Shown: positions 1 through 7,830, counted from the first letter of the stretch. The stretch: 64,000 nt of DNA from Saccharofermentans sp. (GCA_016292135.1 JAEFAZ010000007.1:1-64000); one strand, 5' to 3'. Made by a program: numbers and translations. The notes: a model not told the origin generated them from the sequence alone.

Positions 1-481
1 TCTTCGCCCATTTCGCGCGAATGATGCAGAAGCAATGTACAGGAATTGGACATATGATCCAAGAGTAGCAAAATACTGCCGCTGGTTTCCTCATAAAAGC
101 CTGGAAGAAACCCAGGCATATCTTCAGTTTTGCTTGAATGCTGAATACTGTTGGGCAATTACTTTAAAAGAGAATGACGAACCGATAGGTGTTATCGATC
201 TCGTTGGAATCAACAGTGTCGGCGTCCCTGAGATCGGTTATGTGCTTATGCATGATAAGTGGGGACAAGGGATAATGACTGAAGCGGTAAAAGCCGTTGT
301 TGAGGAGCTGTTTAAAAACGGATATAAGAAAGTTGGTGCCTGTCATAATATAGATAATCCTGCATCAGGTCGTGTTATGGAAAAAGCAGGAATGAAATAT
401 GTCAGGTCATGCATGGCTCAGAGAAAATTCGGTTCTGATGAGCAATGCGAAGTCCGTTGTTATGAGATATCAGCTGAATAA
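1..481 (+). CDS. GNAT acetyltransferase, 5' end cut by the window
   Basis: RimJ/RimL-like N-acetyltransferase of the GNAT fold, expected to move acetyl from acetyl-CoA to an amine. The first ATG in frame is at 35, but the frame is open to position 2 and reads LRPFRANDAEA just before it, the usual first strand of this family, so the true start lies outside the window. The acetyl-CoA loop is seen as KWGQGIMTEAVKA, followed by the typical NIDNPASGRVMEKAGM segment. Substrate unknown. It converges on the leftward XRE cassette, and the 11-bp hairpin at 518-547 probably terminates both. Family call firm, function open. Confidence 0.9.
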   Translation, partial: LRPFRANDAEAMYRNWTYDPRVAKYCRWFPHKSLEETQAYLQFCLNAEYCWAITLKENDEPIGVIDLVGINSVGVPEIGYVLMHDKWGQGIMTEAVKAVVEELFKNGYKKVGACHNIDNPASGRVMEKAGMKYVRSCMAQRKFGSDEQCEVRCYEISAE

Positions 482-517
482 CCTCTAATGTGAATATTCC
501 AGAATAAAATCTACTAA

Positions 518-547
518 GAAGCCTGCGAAAAATGACTCGCAGGCTTC
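518..547. terminator. Hairpin between convergent genes
   Basis: Perfect 11-bp stem (GAAGCCTGCGA / TCGCAGGCTTC) with an 8-nt loop, between the end of the GNAT gene and the end of the leftward 55-residue gene. The downstream T-tracts are weak on both strands, so it is a probable shared terminator. Confidence 0.65.
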
Positions 548-564
548 ATTAATTCCGGGTTGTT

Positions 565-732
565 TTATAGCGGAAGATCATCAATACACATGTAATAGAC
601 ACCTAATCTCTTGATCCGCTCCGTCTCATCATGCTTGATGCGGGTCACCTCATAAGGTTTCCTTTTTAGCCTAGCTAGGAGAACAGCCAGCGTTCCACAC
701 CAAACGATAGTCATATCGCTCGGCTTACCCAT
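565..732 (-). CDS. 55-residue conserved protein, copy 1
   Basis: Small gene I do not recognise. The ATG at 732 overlaps the stop of the upstream XRE gene (ATGGGTAA), so the two are probably translationally coupled. The product has a modestly hydrophobic stretch (TIVWCGTLAVLLA), a basic middle, and the C-terminus GVYYMCIDDLPL. A second copy at 2133-2300 has the same length, the same start/stop overlap, about 67% identity by eye and an identical 12-residue C-terminus, which argues that this is a real gene. Its size and tight link to a DNA-binding protein would suit a toxin-antitoxin partner or co-regulator, but that is inference. Confidence 0.7.
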   Translation of the reverse strand: MGKPSDMTIVWCGTLAVLLARLKRKPYEVTRIKHDETERIKRLGVYYMCIDDLPL

Positions 733-1693
733 AAATCTCAACAAATTCTTTTATAGTAGCTTCGTTGTAGGCTTTGAGATCATTTTCGAATTTGCTCTCG
801 AATTCCTTTTTAGCTAAAACTGAAAGTGTGTTGCTTTTTCTTGTGAAGTTAAGCCACTCTTCAACCTTATCAGTTACAATATTGAAGCCGCCAAGTTGAA
901 TTGTGAAAATGATTTTAAGAACAGATCCCGTGTATGAAATAGTACGAAGTGTACTACATCCTAGTTTTTCTAAGTTTTTCATTTCATATATAAATGCTGC
1001 GTATTCAGATGAATAAGTGTCTGGATTTAAAAGTTTTTCCGCATTAAAAACAAAACCATAGATATTATCTATCGGCGGTTCATTGTATTTACCAAGAAGA
1101 ATGTCCGGAGAGATTCTGCAGATTAACCTTATTAGATCGGATATAGTTTCGCAGTGCTTAGTTTTTGTTTTGGAAAGTTGTTCAACTTCATCCCTGTAAG
1201 CATCATCAACACTCCGAATAATGCCGCTCTCAAAAGCAATCTCATTACTAAGGAAACGACCTCTCCAGCTCCTGTAGTCTTCGAGTCGAGGATCTTCAAA
1301 ATCTGTAATTTTATCCAGAGCAAAGACCTGACGTTTATCATACCAATAACTTAAATAGGTGTTGAGAACTGTATTACAGTCAACTTCATTATCAATAATA
1401 AGCGCAGTCTTACCATCCTGTTTCTCGATGCTTATAGAATAATGGTCCTCAAGTTCAAAAAGGATGTGCATAATATCTTCCGCTGATGTGATGTTTATAT
1501 CTGACAACGCGGTAACATCCACATCCAAAGCATCAGCAATTGCCTTTAGCATGTCTGCTTTAGGTGTTCTAATGCCGTTTTCATACTGCCTTACTCTGTC
1601 ACCCTGAAGACCAATCTTTTGACCTAATTCTTCCTGTGTATAACCACGAAGATTCCTATAATATCTGATTTTGTTACCAATTGTCATAAGCAT
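725..1693 (-). CDS. XRE-family regulator with a long C-terminal domain
   Basis: About 322 residues. The N-terminus (residues 5-60) is a Cro/CI helix-turn-helix: IRYYRNLRGYTQEELGQKIG followed by RVRQYENGIRTPKADMLKAI. The remaining roughly 250 residues match no domain I can name. I place the start at the ATG at 1693 because GAAGGAG lies just before it. An ATG at 1687 is possible, and the open frame to 1933 runs through promoter sequence and is not used. Upstream lies a perfect AGGAACA/TGTTCCT palindrome plus two extra GGAAC copies, a likely autoregulatory operator. The stop overlaps the 55-residue gene. The last 60 codons recur at 2293-2490. Confidence 0.85.
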   Translation of the reverse strand: MLMTIGNKIRYYRNLRGYTQEELGQKIGLQGDRVRQYENGIRTPKADMLKAIADALDVDVTALSDINITSAEDIMHILFELEDHYSISIEKQDGKTALIIDNEVDCNTVLNTYLSYWYDKRQVFALDKITDFEDPRLEDYRSWRGRFLSNEIAFESGIIRSVDDAYRDEVEQLSKTKTKHCETISDLIRLICRISPDILLGKYNEPPIDNIYGFVFNAEKLLNPDTYSSEYAAFIYEMKNLEKLGCSTLRTISYTGSVLKIIFTIQLGGFNIVTDKVEEWLNFTRKSNTLSVLAKKEFESKFENDLKAYNEATIKEFVEIYG

Positions 1694-2094
1694 CCACACT
1701 CCTTCGTAACTGCATTTTAGCATAGACTGTGCGGAAAAGTAAACACCAAAAGTATAAACAGGAACAGAAATGTACTTGCAAAACAAAATTGAATGTTGTA
1801 TAGTATGTGATAGGAACATATCTGTTCCTGATAGATATTGTGAAAGGAACGGATAAGGTGCGGTGAAAGCCCGCGCGTGAACCTTGACAACTAAATAAAA
1901 AGATTGGAAAGTACGAAACTTGTATAAATGCATATTAATAGGACTAAATAATGGGGAATAAAATACTTGAAAGTCACAAATCGGTACAGAGTACTATTTG
2001 CAAATACAGGAACCGTTGCTTGGGCCGGAATAAAAATGTTACAATATGATTCAAGAGAAAGTTATTCTGTAATATCAGGAATTTAATGCACTAA
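1694..2094. other. Non-coding region between the two XRE cassettes
   Basis: About 400 bases without a supported gene. The left part holds the promoter region of the XRE gene: on the minus strand a TATACT -10 near 1750 and GGAAC motifs at 1761-1767, 1812-1829 and 1846-1850. At about 1850-1890 there is a GC-rich patch that can fold (AAGGT/ACCTT outer, GCGG/CCGC inner) and differs from its AT-rich surroundings. I see no function for it. The rest, to 2094, is AT-rich with no convincing open frame. Confidence 0.5.
1812..1829. promoter_or_regulatory. Palindromic operator AGGAACA-N4-TGTTCCT
   Basis: Exact inverted repeat with 7-bp arms and a 4-bp spacer (TATC). Half-site copies lie at 1761-1767 (GGAACAG, inside the probable leftward promoter) and 1846-1850. 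The cluster sits 70-150 bp upstream of the XRE start, as expected for autoregulation by that protein. Binding is inferred. Confidence 0.55.
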
Positions 2095-2125
2095 GCCTCG
2101 GAGTCAAAATCCGAGGCTTATTTAT
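2095..2125. terminator. Hairpin at the end of the second 55-residue gene
   Basis: Perfect 8-bp stem GCCTCGGA / TCCGAGGC with a 7-nt loop, followed on the plus strand by TTATTTATT. It sits just beyond the leftward stop at 2133, so its likely job is to end the minus-strand transcript, though the T-tract is better on the plus strand. Confidence 0.6.
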
Positions 2126-2132
2126 TGAATGA

Positions 2133-2300
2133 TTATAGCGGAAGATCATCAATGCACATGTAATAGACGCCGATTCTCTTGATAAAATCGTTTACATCGT
2201 GCTTAATATGAGCCACCTTATAAGGTGCTCTTTGAATCCAAGCTAGAAGAACCGCCAGAGCTCCGCCCCATACTACAGTTGTGTCACATGGCTTATCCAT
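2133..2300 (-). CDS. 55-residue conserved protein, copy 2
   Basis: Paralogue of the gene at 565-732 with identical length. By eye 37 of 55 residues match, and the C-terminal GVYYMCIDDLPL is unchanged. The ATG at 2300 overlaps the stop of the truncated XRE frame upstream (ATGGATAA), exactly as in copy 1. Unlike its regulator partner, this gene is intact, so it may still be made if a promoter reads through the remnant. Its own ribosome binding site is not evident. Function unknown. Confidence 0.65.
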   Translation of the reverse strand: MDKPCDTTVVWGGALAVLLAWIQRAPYKVAHIKHDVNDFIKRIGVYYMCIDDLPL

Positions 2301-2490
2301 AGGTTTCTACAAATTCTTTAATGGTAGCTTCGTTATAGGGCTGGAGATCGTTCTCGAATTTTCTCTCGAACTCCTTCTTAGCTAAAACTGAAAGTGTATT
2401 GCCTTTTTTCGTGAAGTTAAGCCACTCTTCAACCATGTCGGTGACAATATTGAATCCGCCAAGTTGAATGAAGTAAGTGATTTTAAGTAC
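2293..2490 (-). pseudogene. C-terminal remnant of a second XRE regulator
   Basis: The minus-strand frame encodes SVLKI..IQLGGFNIVTD through KEFVETYG, matching the last ~60 residues of the regulator at 725-1693 (51 of the last 58 identical by my count). The helix-turn-helix and about 250 preceding residues are missing. The open frame runs on to 2550, but that added sequence bears no likeness to the intact protein, so similarity stops near 2490. This looks like a duplicated cassette that lost most of its regulator by deletion. Confidence 0.75.
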
Positions 2491-2586
2491 CGAAGGGAAA
2501 GCTCGAAAGCACATAAAGCGAACGGAAATTATTTCAAATAACGCCCGCATTATTCGAAGCTGTTACCCGCTAAACATAAAAAGCAT

Positions 2587-2626
2587 TTGACATCACATCC
2601 AAGGTGTATATAATGTATATATACAC
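2587..2626 (+). promoter_or_regulatory. Sigma-A promoter with palindromic operator for the GntR/ABC operon
   Basis: TTGACA at 2587-2592, 16-bp spacer, TATAAT at 2609-2614. Overlapping the -10 is an exact inverted repeat with 9-bp arms, GTGTATATA (2604-2612) and TATATACAC (2618-2626), around a 5-bp centre. This is the type of site bound by YtrA-family GntR repressors, and the first gene of the operon encodes one. Repressor binding here would block RNA polymerase. Confidence 0.85.
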
Positions 2627-2708
2627 TAATTAGTTTGTGCGGTGAAGACTCTGAATGCGCATAGGTTGTCTGATCCGCTGCAACAAGCGCAGTTGCAAAG
2701 AGGTAAGA

Positions 2709-3092
2709 ATGGATATCATCATCAGCAATACTTCCGGTGTGCCCATCTATGAGCAGATCGAGGAGCAGATCAAAAGTCAGATCATGACAGGCTCTTTGGT
2801 TGCAGGCGAAGCCCTGCCATCCATGAGAGTCCTGGCCAAAGAGCTAAAGATCAGCATCATCACGACCAAGAGAGCATATGAGGATCTCGAACGCGACGGT
2901 TATATCGAATCTGTAACCGGTAAGGGCAGTTTTGTTAAAGCTGTTAACAGCGACATAGTCAAAGAAAACATGATGTTTGAGATCCAGGAACTCCTGGATA
3001 AGGCATGTGATAAAGCTGTCATCGGCAAGGTGACGCGGGATGAACTCAAGGAAATGATCGACCTGCTGTACGATGAGAAGCAAAAGTATTAA
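2709..3092 (+). CDS. GntR-family repressor, YtrA subfamily
   Basis: 127 residues. The N-terminal winged helix (residues ~10-75) begins with GVPIYEQIEEQIKSQIMTG and contains LPSMRVLAKELKIS, the typical GntR recognition region. A short C-terminal helical part (~50 residues) replaces the usual effector domain, which defines the YtrA type. The start is ATG 2709, behind AAGAGG. The longer frame from 2655 has no ribosome binding site. It is first in an operon with an ABC ATPase and two permeases, the standard YtrA arrangement, and probably represses it through the operator at 2604-2626. YtrA-like systems often respond to cell-wall-active compounds; that role here is inferred. Confidence 0.93.
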   Translation: MDIIISNTSGVPIYEQIEEQIKSQIMTGSLVAGEALPSMRVLAKELKISIITTKRAYEDLERDGYIESVTGKGSFVKAVNSDIVKENMMFEIQELLDKACDKAVIGKVTRDELKEMIDLLYDEKQKY

Positions 3093-3104
3093 TCAGAGGT
3101 TTAC

Positions 3105-3974
3105 ATGGATAATTATACGAATGTTATTGAGCTTGATAACGTCGTAAAGGATTATGGTGATTTTAAGCTCGACAATGTAAGTTTTGCGGTCCCCAAAGGT
3201 TCTGTCTGTGGATTTATTGGTCAGAACGGCGCAGGTAAAACGACTACGATCAGGATCATGCTGGACGTTATAAGAGCGGACAGTGGAAAGATAAAGCTTT
3301 TCGGTGAAGACATAAAAGGCAATGCACCGAGGCTCAGAGAAGACATTGGAGTTGTTTACGACGAGATGGGCTTCCATGAATTCATGACCGGTAAAGACAT
3401 CAATATAATGATGAAGCATATCTATAAGAATTGGGATGAGAAGGTCTTTTTTGATTATCTGAAGAGGTTCTCACTTCCTTCCAAAAAGAAGTGCGGGGAT
3501 TTCTCCCGAGGCATGAGGATGAAGCTTCAGATAGCTGTTGCCCTGTCTCATAACGCCAAGCTGCTCGTCATGGATGAACCGACGGCGGGACTCGATCCCA
3601 TAGTAAGGAATGAGATCCTGGATATCTTCCGTGAGTTTGTTCTGGAGGAAGATCACTCGATCTTAATATCGTCTCACATCACTGGGGATCTCGAGAAGAT
3701 CGCGGATGAAGTTGTCTTTATCGATGGCGGAAAAGTATTCCTGCAAGGCAATAAGGATGAAATACTGGAAAAGCACGGTATCCTCAAATGCAGGAAAGAT
3801 GAGATCGGCAGTATAAGCAAATCCCTGATCGTCGGAGTGCATGAGGGAACATTCGGTGTTGAGGTATTGATAAACGACATGAAAGCTGCCGCAAAGCTCT
3901 ATCCGGAACTAGTCATCGACCGGACAAGCCTTGAGGAGATAATGCTCTTCTATGTTGCTTCTTTCAGGGGGTGA
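3105..3974 (+). CDS. ABC transporter ATP-binding protein
   Basis: 289-residue nucleotide-binding subunit. Walker A is GQNGAGKTT (residue ~39), the signature is SRGMRMKLQIAVAL in place of the canonical LSGGQ, and Walker B plus D-loop is LLVMDEPTAGLDP. The switch histidine is in ILISSHITGDL. The C-terminal ~70 residues are the variable tail seen in drug- and bacitracin-type exporters. It starts 12 nt after the GntR gene with AGAGG ahead of ATG 3105. It should energise export through the two membrane subunits that follow. Substrate unknown. Confidence 0.93.
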   Translation: MDNYTNVIELDNVVKDYGDFKLDNVSFAVPKGSVCGFIGQNGAGKTTTIRIMLDVIRADSGKIKLFGEDIKGNAPRLREDIGVVYDEMGFHEFMTGKDINIMMKHIYKNWDEKVFFDYLKRFSLPSKKKCGDFSRGMRMKLQIAVALSHNAKLLVMDEPTAGLDPIVRNEILDIFREFVLEEDHSILISSHITGDLEKIADEVVFIDGGKVFLQGNKDEILEKHGILKCRKDEIGSISKSLIVGVHEGTFGVEVLINDMKAAAKLYPELVIDRTSLEEIMLFYVASFRG

Positions 3975-3978
3975 CGAT

Positions 3979-4740
3979 ATGAAGGGCTTGATCATAAAAG
4001 ACCTAATGTGTCTTCGAAAAATGCGTGCCACTTTTGTTTTCGTGACAGTATCGTCGTTTGTAATTACTGTAATGGCGTTGATATCTGCGCGTATCGGTAA
4101 TATAGCACTTGCCGAGAAGGAGTATCTTGCCGGCGGAACGGATATGCCTATGTCGCCTGTACAATTGCTCTGGTATGCGGTATCTGTCATGGTGCTCTTG
4201 CCACTGGCTTCCCTTGGAGATTCACTGACATTGGCCTTTGAAGCTGATAAAAATTCCGGTTTTACGGTAGTTGCCGGCGCTCTTCCGTTATCTGTAAAGC
4301 AGCGCGTCACCGCAAGATATATAACGCTGTTCCTGACATGTGGAACGGGCACGGTCATAAGTCTCGTGCTGTCATTCCTATTATCTGTGTTCACGGATAT
4401 AATGACCTTCGGGGATTTCGCCGGGCTTGTATTGTCAGCAGCCTCGCTGATACTGATATTCTCTTCTTTAGAGATGATCCTGATCTTCTTTGTGAAGATG
4501 AATAATGCCGATTACGTCAGGATAATATCTCTTCTTATCATGACGGCAGTCTTCCTCCTTTGTTCGTCAGGCAGGATAATCGGTGCTTTACGTGCAATGA
4601 AACCTTTTGAACTTATTACAGAAGGTATCATATTTCTGGAGAACAGATGGTTCATATTGGCAGCTGCGGCAGTGCTTTGTCTTATTGCATCTTATCTTAT
4701 ATCGACCGGTATAGCAGAGAGAAAGAGGGGTGAGATCTGA
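3979..4740 (+). CDS. ABC-2 type permease, first subunit
   Basis: 253 residues with about six hydrophobic segments (for example TFVFVTVSSFVITVMALISA and LICLIASYLIS-like stretches). The opening MKGLIIKDLMCLRKMR is typical for ABC-2 transporter subunits of YtrC/D-like exporters. The start ATG 3979 follows AGGGGG. The longer frame from 3952 overlaps the ATPase gene and lacks a site. The stop overlaps the ATG of the next gene (TGATG), so translation is coupled. It forms the membrane channel with the following permease. Confidence 0.85.
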   Translation: MKGLIIKDLMCLRKMRATFVFVTVSSFVITVMALISARIGNIALAEKEYLAGGTDMPMSPVQLLWYAVSVMVLLPLASLGDSLTLAFEADKNSGFTVVAGALPLSVKQRVTARYITLFLTCGTGTVISLVLSFLLSVFTDIMTFGDFAGLVLSAASLILIFSSLEMILIFFVKMNNADYVRIISLLIMTAVFLLCSSGRIIGALRAMKPFELITEGIIFLENRWFILAAAAVLCLIASYLISTGIAERKRGEI

Positions 4741-5519
4741 TGGGCGGATTAATGTATAAAGACTTCATCGCTATCAAAGGCAAAAGAATCTGTATCATAC
4801 TGTTGTCAGTTATTGCTCTTTTATGTATCCTGCGGGTTATCTTTCCGGGAAGCATGGCGGAAAGAATGGATCTCATTGTAACTAACGATGCAGGCGTAGA
4901 GGTAAATACGCTGGATTTAATGTTTGTTACTTTATATGGCTGTATTGTTATCACAATAGTGTGTTTTATCGACTTATGGTGTACAAGAATATCTGAAGCG
5001 GATGCTTCATGCACCAGGATAAAGAATTATGTATCATCGCTCCCGGTCGCGGCAAACGCTTATGTTGCTTCAAAGTATGTTTTCATAATGATAACTGCGT
5101 ATGTCCTGATATCGTTACTGAGTATTGCAGGAATAATCATTGCTGCGTTTACGGCCCCCGGATTGGGACAGGATCTGATCAGGATGTGTGAGGTGTTGGT
5201 CCTTCCTGTTGCATCTCTAATTATCCTGGTTGCTGCTGTTGAATTACCTTTATATATCCTGCTCGGGAAGGAAAAAGGAAATCTTGCCAAGGTCGCGATC
5301 GTACTTTTTATCGCGTTTGTTGTGATCTGGTTTATGCTTTTTGCTGATATGAGCTGGTTCTCAGAACGGAATGAGTTTCTCATCAGATTTTTCAACTGGT
5401 TTATGAAGTATCAGACGGAGATAACATTGTCATCTTATCTGTCTCCTGTCATAAACCTGATCATCTTCTACATCTCTTACAGGATCACAGTTTACTATAA
5501 AGCACGTCAGGAGGCGTGA
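4740..5519 (+). CDS. ABC-2 type permease, second subunit
   Basis: 259 residues. The opening MGGLMYKDFIAIKGKR is again the ABC-2 pattern (short amphipathic start, then a membrane segment IILLSVIALLCILRVI). About six membrane segments follow. It overlaps the preceding permease by one base and is one base short of the next gene, so all five genes from 2709 appear to be one operon. It probably pairs with the 3979 product as a heterodimer. Substrate not readable from sequence. Confidence 0.85.
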   Translation: MGGLMYKDFIAIKGKRICIILLSVIALLCILRVIFPGSMAERMDLIVTNDAGVEVNTLDLMFVTLYGCIVITIVCFIDLWCTRISEADASCTRIKNYVSSLPVAANAYVASKYVFIMITAYVLISLLSIAGIIIAAFTAPGLGQDLIRMCEVLVLPVASLIILVAAVELPLYILLGKEKGNLAKVAIVLFIAFVVIWFMLFADMSWFSERNEFLIRFFNWFMKYQTEITLSSYLSPVINLIIFYISYRITVYYKARQEA

Positions 5520-5520
5520 C

Positions 5521-6369
5521 ATGAATATCGAAAAGAAAAGATTATTGATCTATCTCGGATTAGCGTTCGGGATGGCATGGCTCGTATTTTTTGTTTTTAT
5601 CCTTACGGGACACACTTGGTCCGGCAGTACGCCCGAGCTGATGTCTCTTGTAAGTCTCGGAATGCTCGCTCCGACTGCTGCTCACATAATAACACGTAAG
5701 ATCACCGGCGAAGGTTTCAGACTGTCCGGCAAGGATTCAATGATGCTCGGTATTGATCTTAAGGGGAAGAAATGGTTGTTTTTCCTGGTGGCGGTGATCC
5801 TTCCGGTCATATATGCAACATTGGGAGACATTATAATTTGGCTGTCGTGTCCTGAGGCTTTCGGGATAACTGATGTGAGACCGTTTGTCGCGATCACATA
5901 TCCGCTTCTTGCGGTTGTATCCGGTGTAGTGTTATCATTTGCCGCCTTAGGCGAAGAGCTTGGCTGGAGAGGATATATGATGCCCAAGCTTATTGAACTG
6001 ATTGGAATGCCAAAAGCAATTATCACCGGCGGTATCATCTGGGGTCTGTGGCACGCACCTCTTACATGCGTGGGGCATAATTACGGGATGGATTATCCGG
6101 GCTTTCCATATGTTGGAATAATCCTGATGTGTCTTATGTGCATGGCATTAGGAACCGTATTGACATACGTCACCATAAAGACCGGTTCAATATGGCCTGC
6201 AGCATTTATGCATGCAATCAATAATTCTTCCCCGAGTGTTATGGTCGTGTTCATGAACCATGATGTTAAGATTCCGATATGGATACATGCTCTTTCGAAT
6301 ATCCCGCTAATATTATTAGCAGTACTGTGTTTTTCCCTGATGATGAAAAAGAAGGAACAGACCCGCTGA
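5521..6369 (+). CDS. CPBP-family intramembrane metalloprotease
   Basis: 282-residue membrane protein of the CAAX protease/bacteriocin-processing (Abi) family. The diagnostic motifs are present: EELGWRGYMMPKL (tandem glutamates at residues 145-146 and the arginine), WGLWHAPL with the second-motif histidine, and FMHAINNS near the C-terminus. It has about seven membrane segments. It is the last gene of the GntR/ABC operon, immediately after the second permease. CPBP proteins often serve in peptide processing or self-immunity, so the operon may handle an antimicrobial peptide; this is inference from family and context. Confidence 0.92.
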   Translation: MNIEKKRLLIYLGLAFGMAWLVFFVFILTGHTWSGSTPELMSLVSLGMLAPTAAHIITRKITGEGFRLSGKDSMMLGIDLKGKKWLFFLVAVILPVIYATLGDIIIWLSCPEAFGITDVRPFVAITYPLLAVVSGVVLSFAALGEELGWRGYMMPKLIELIGMPKAIITGGIIWGLWHAPLTCVGHNYGMDYPGFPYVGIILMCLMCMALGTVLTYVTIKTGSIWPAAFMHAINNSSPSVMVVFMNHDVKIPIWIHALSNIPLILLAVLCFSLMMKKKEQTR

Positions 6370-6495
6370 TCAGTTAAGAGCTTTTATCAGAAATAACACT
6401 CAGTTTTCGAATGTCCATTAAATGGATAGAGATACCGCCTCCCGAGAGAAAATCAATCTTTCTTTACTGGGCATGTTATAATCCCTATCGAGGGG

Positions 6496-6518
6496 CAAAG
6501 GAAAGAAGGAATCCTTTG
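6496..6518 (+). promoter_or_regulatory. Inverted repeat upstream of the CHAP gene
   Basis: Exact 7-bp arms CAAAGGA / TCCTTTG around a purine-rich 9-nt loop (AAGAAGGAA) that is itself the best ribosome-binding-like sequence before the gene, although about 27 nt from the ATG. It may be an RNA hairpin that affects translation. Confidence 0.35.
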
Positions 6519-6537
6519 TCGATTAACTTTTAATATC

Positions 6538-7056
6538 ATGATGAAAGCAACAAGATTATTATTGGCAGAAATAGCCGAAGAAAAGGCGCTGACTCCTTTC
6601 CATGGTTTTGAAGAAGGCAAAGAGTCTAACCTGGGTCCGATCATTCAGCTGTTCCCTAAGTGGACGCTGGAAGAAGCTGACGGTCTGTGGTGCGCGGCTT
6701 TCGTTTATTATTGCATAACGGAAGCGGGCTTCGATATTCCGATCCGTCCGAACGAATGCAGGACATGTCATTTGGCAGGCTGCATCGCGTGGGAAGAATT
6801 TGCTCTTGGCAATCCTCAGATTGGATATTACAAAGGTGTTGCGGACTTTATTCCTGAGCCGGGAGACATTGTTCTTTATGACCGTGTTTTCGAGAACATG
6901 GAACACGACCACATCGGTATAGTAATCGAAAAGCGCGAGAATACCATCCTCGCCGTCGAAGGAAATGTTAATAACAGGTCAGTGATCATCGAGCGACCTG
7001 TGGATGAGCATATCCGCGCATTTATAAGGATTCCAAACGGCTATAAATATGGATGA
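6538..7056 (+). CDS. CHAP-domain cysteine hydrolase without signal peptide
   Basis: 172 residues with a CHAP-like (NlpC/P60-clan) fold: nucleophile C52 in GLWCAAFVYY, histidine H125 in HDHIGIVI, polar residues in EGN (141-143), and the typical PGDIVLYDR strand. CHAP proteins cleave peptidoglycan amide bonds or related amides. There is no signal peptide or membrane segment, so it is either cytosolic or exported another way. Start ATG 6538 is the only candidate in frame and has a poor ribosome binding site; 6541 is equally possible. It overlaps the methyltransferase gene by 8 bp, which suggests they work together. Confidence 0.75.
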   Translation: MMKATRLLLAEIAEEKALTPFHGFEEGKESNLGPIIQLFPKWTLEEADGLWCAAFVYYCITEAGFDIPIRPNECRTCHLAGCIAWEEFALGNPQIGYYKGVADFIPEPGDIVLYDRVFENMEHDHIGIVIEKRENTILAVEGNVNNRSVIIERPVDEHIRAFIRIPNGYKYG

Positions 7057-7696
7057 CATTGTTTCACAGTGGTATGAGGATACCAAGAACGTTGATGAGA
7101 TGCAGGACTGGAATCCTGCATTAAAAGAATGGGAAAAAACAGTTGCGGGGCACTTCCCTTCCGGCGCAAGAATATTGGACATCGGCTGCGGTTTGGGTCG
7201 CGAAGCGTTTGCATTATGCGATCTCGGCTTCGAAGTTGTCGGGATCGACATCTCAAAAGAAGTAATAACACGCGTAAAGCAACTCTCTGCTGCTAAAGAA
7301 TATAAGATATCATTTTTTGATTACGACGGAGAGCATCTGGATTTCCCTAACGAGTCTTTCGATGTCGTGCTGATCTGGGCGCAGACCCTCGGACTGCTTT
7401 ATGGGGAAGCGTTAAAGAACAGGTATCTGTCGGAATGCAAAAGGGTCCTTAAGACAGACGGTCTGCTCAGTTTCTCGACGCATGATTATAATTATCTGAA
7501 AGAGAATTATCCCAATTGCCTGGATGGCCGGAAATTCTTTCCGTATGCCAATGCAGATATTTATTGGGAGGCTTTTGAATCAGATGATCTGATACAGTTC
7601 GCGGACCAGGCAGGCATGGAAGTAATCCTTTGCGAAAAGGGGAAAATATACAGACCGGAAGACGGAACGATCCTGCATTGCCTGTGCAGAAAATGA
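7049..7696 (+). CDS. Class I SAM-dependent methyltransferase
   Basis: 215 residues. Motif I is ARILDIGCGLGREA (residues ~40-53), motif II is FEVVGIDIS with the acidic residue for the SAM ribose, and the post-motif region SFDVVLIWAQTLG and LKTDGLLSFS follow in the right order. No insertion pointing to a DNA, RNA or protein substrate is visible, so it is probably a small-molecule methyltransferase. It starts inside the last 8 bp of the CHAP-hydrolase gene, and a hairpin-T7 terminator follows at 7800. Confidence 0.9.
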   Translation: MDDIVSQWYEDTKNVDEMQDWNPALKEWEKTVAGHFPSGARILDIGCGLGREAFALCDLGFEVVGIDISKEVITRVKQLSAAKEYKISFFDYDGEHLDFPNESFDVVLIWAQTLGLLYGEALKNRYLSECKRVLKTDGLLSFSTHDYNYLKENYPNCLDGRKFFPYANADIYWEAFESDDLIQFADQAGMEVILCEKGKIYRPEDGTILHCLCRK

Positions 7697-7799
7697 GAGT
7701 TGAAGGACTGGGGCAATACTTGATCCACATGCAAATAAACTTGTGTGATTAGTCGGACATTTCGCAAAATTACCGACAAATCGTAGTATATAATTGAAT

Positions 7800-7830
7800 C
7801 TGACAGAGCAGTCGCTTTGTCAGTTTTTTT
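7800..7830 (+). terminator. Rho-independent terminator abutting a -10-like box
   Basis: Ten-pair stem CTGACAGAGC / GCTTTGTCAG (one G-U) with a 4-nt loop, then seven T. It lies ~100 nt after the methyltransferase stop. A consensus TATAAT at 7789-7794 sits immediately upstream, so a transcript begun there would consist of little but this hairpin. No good -35 is visible. Confidence 0.8.

Noticed and set aside
1694..1933. 80-residue N-terminal extension of the XRE gene
   Set aside because: It runs through the promoter and operator, and the helix-turn-helix begins right at ATG 1693 behind GAAGGAG.
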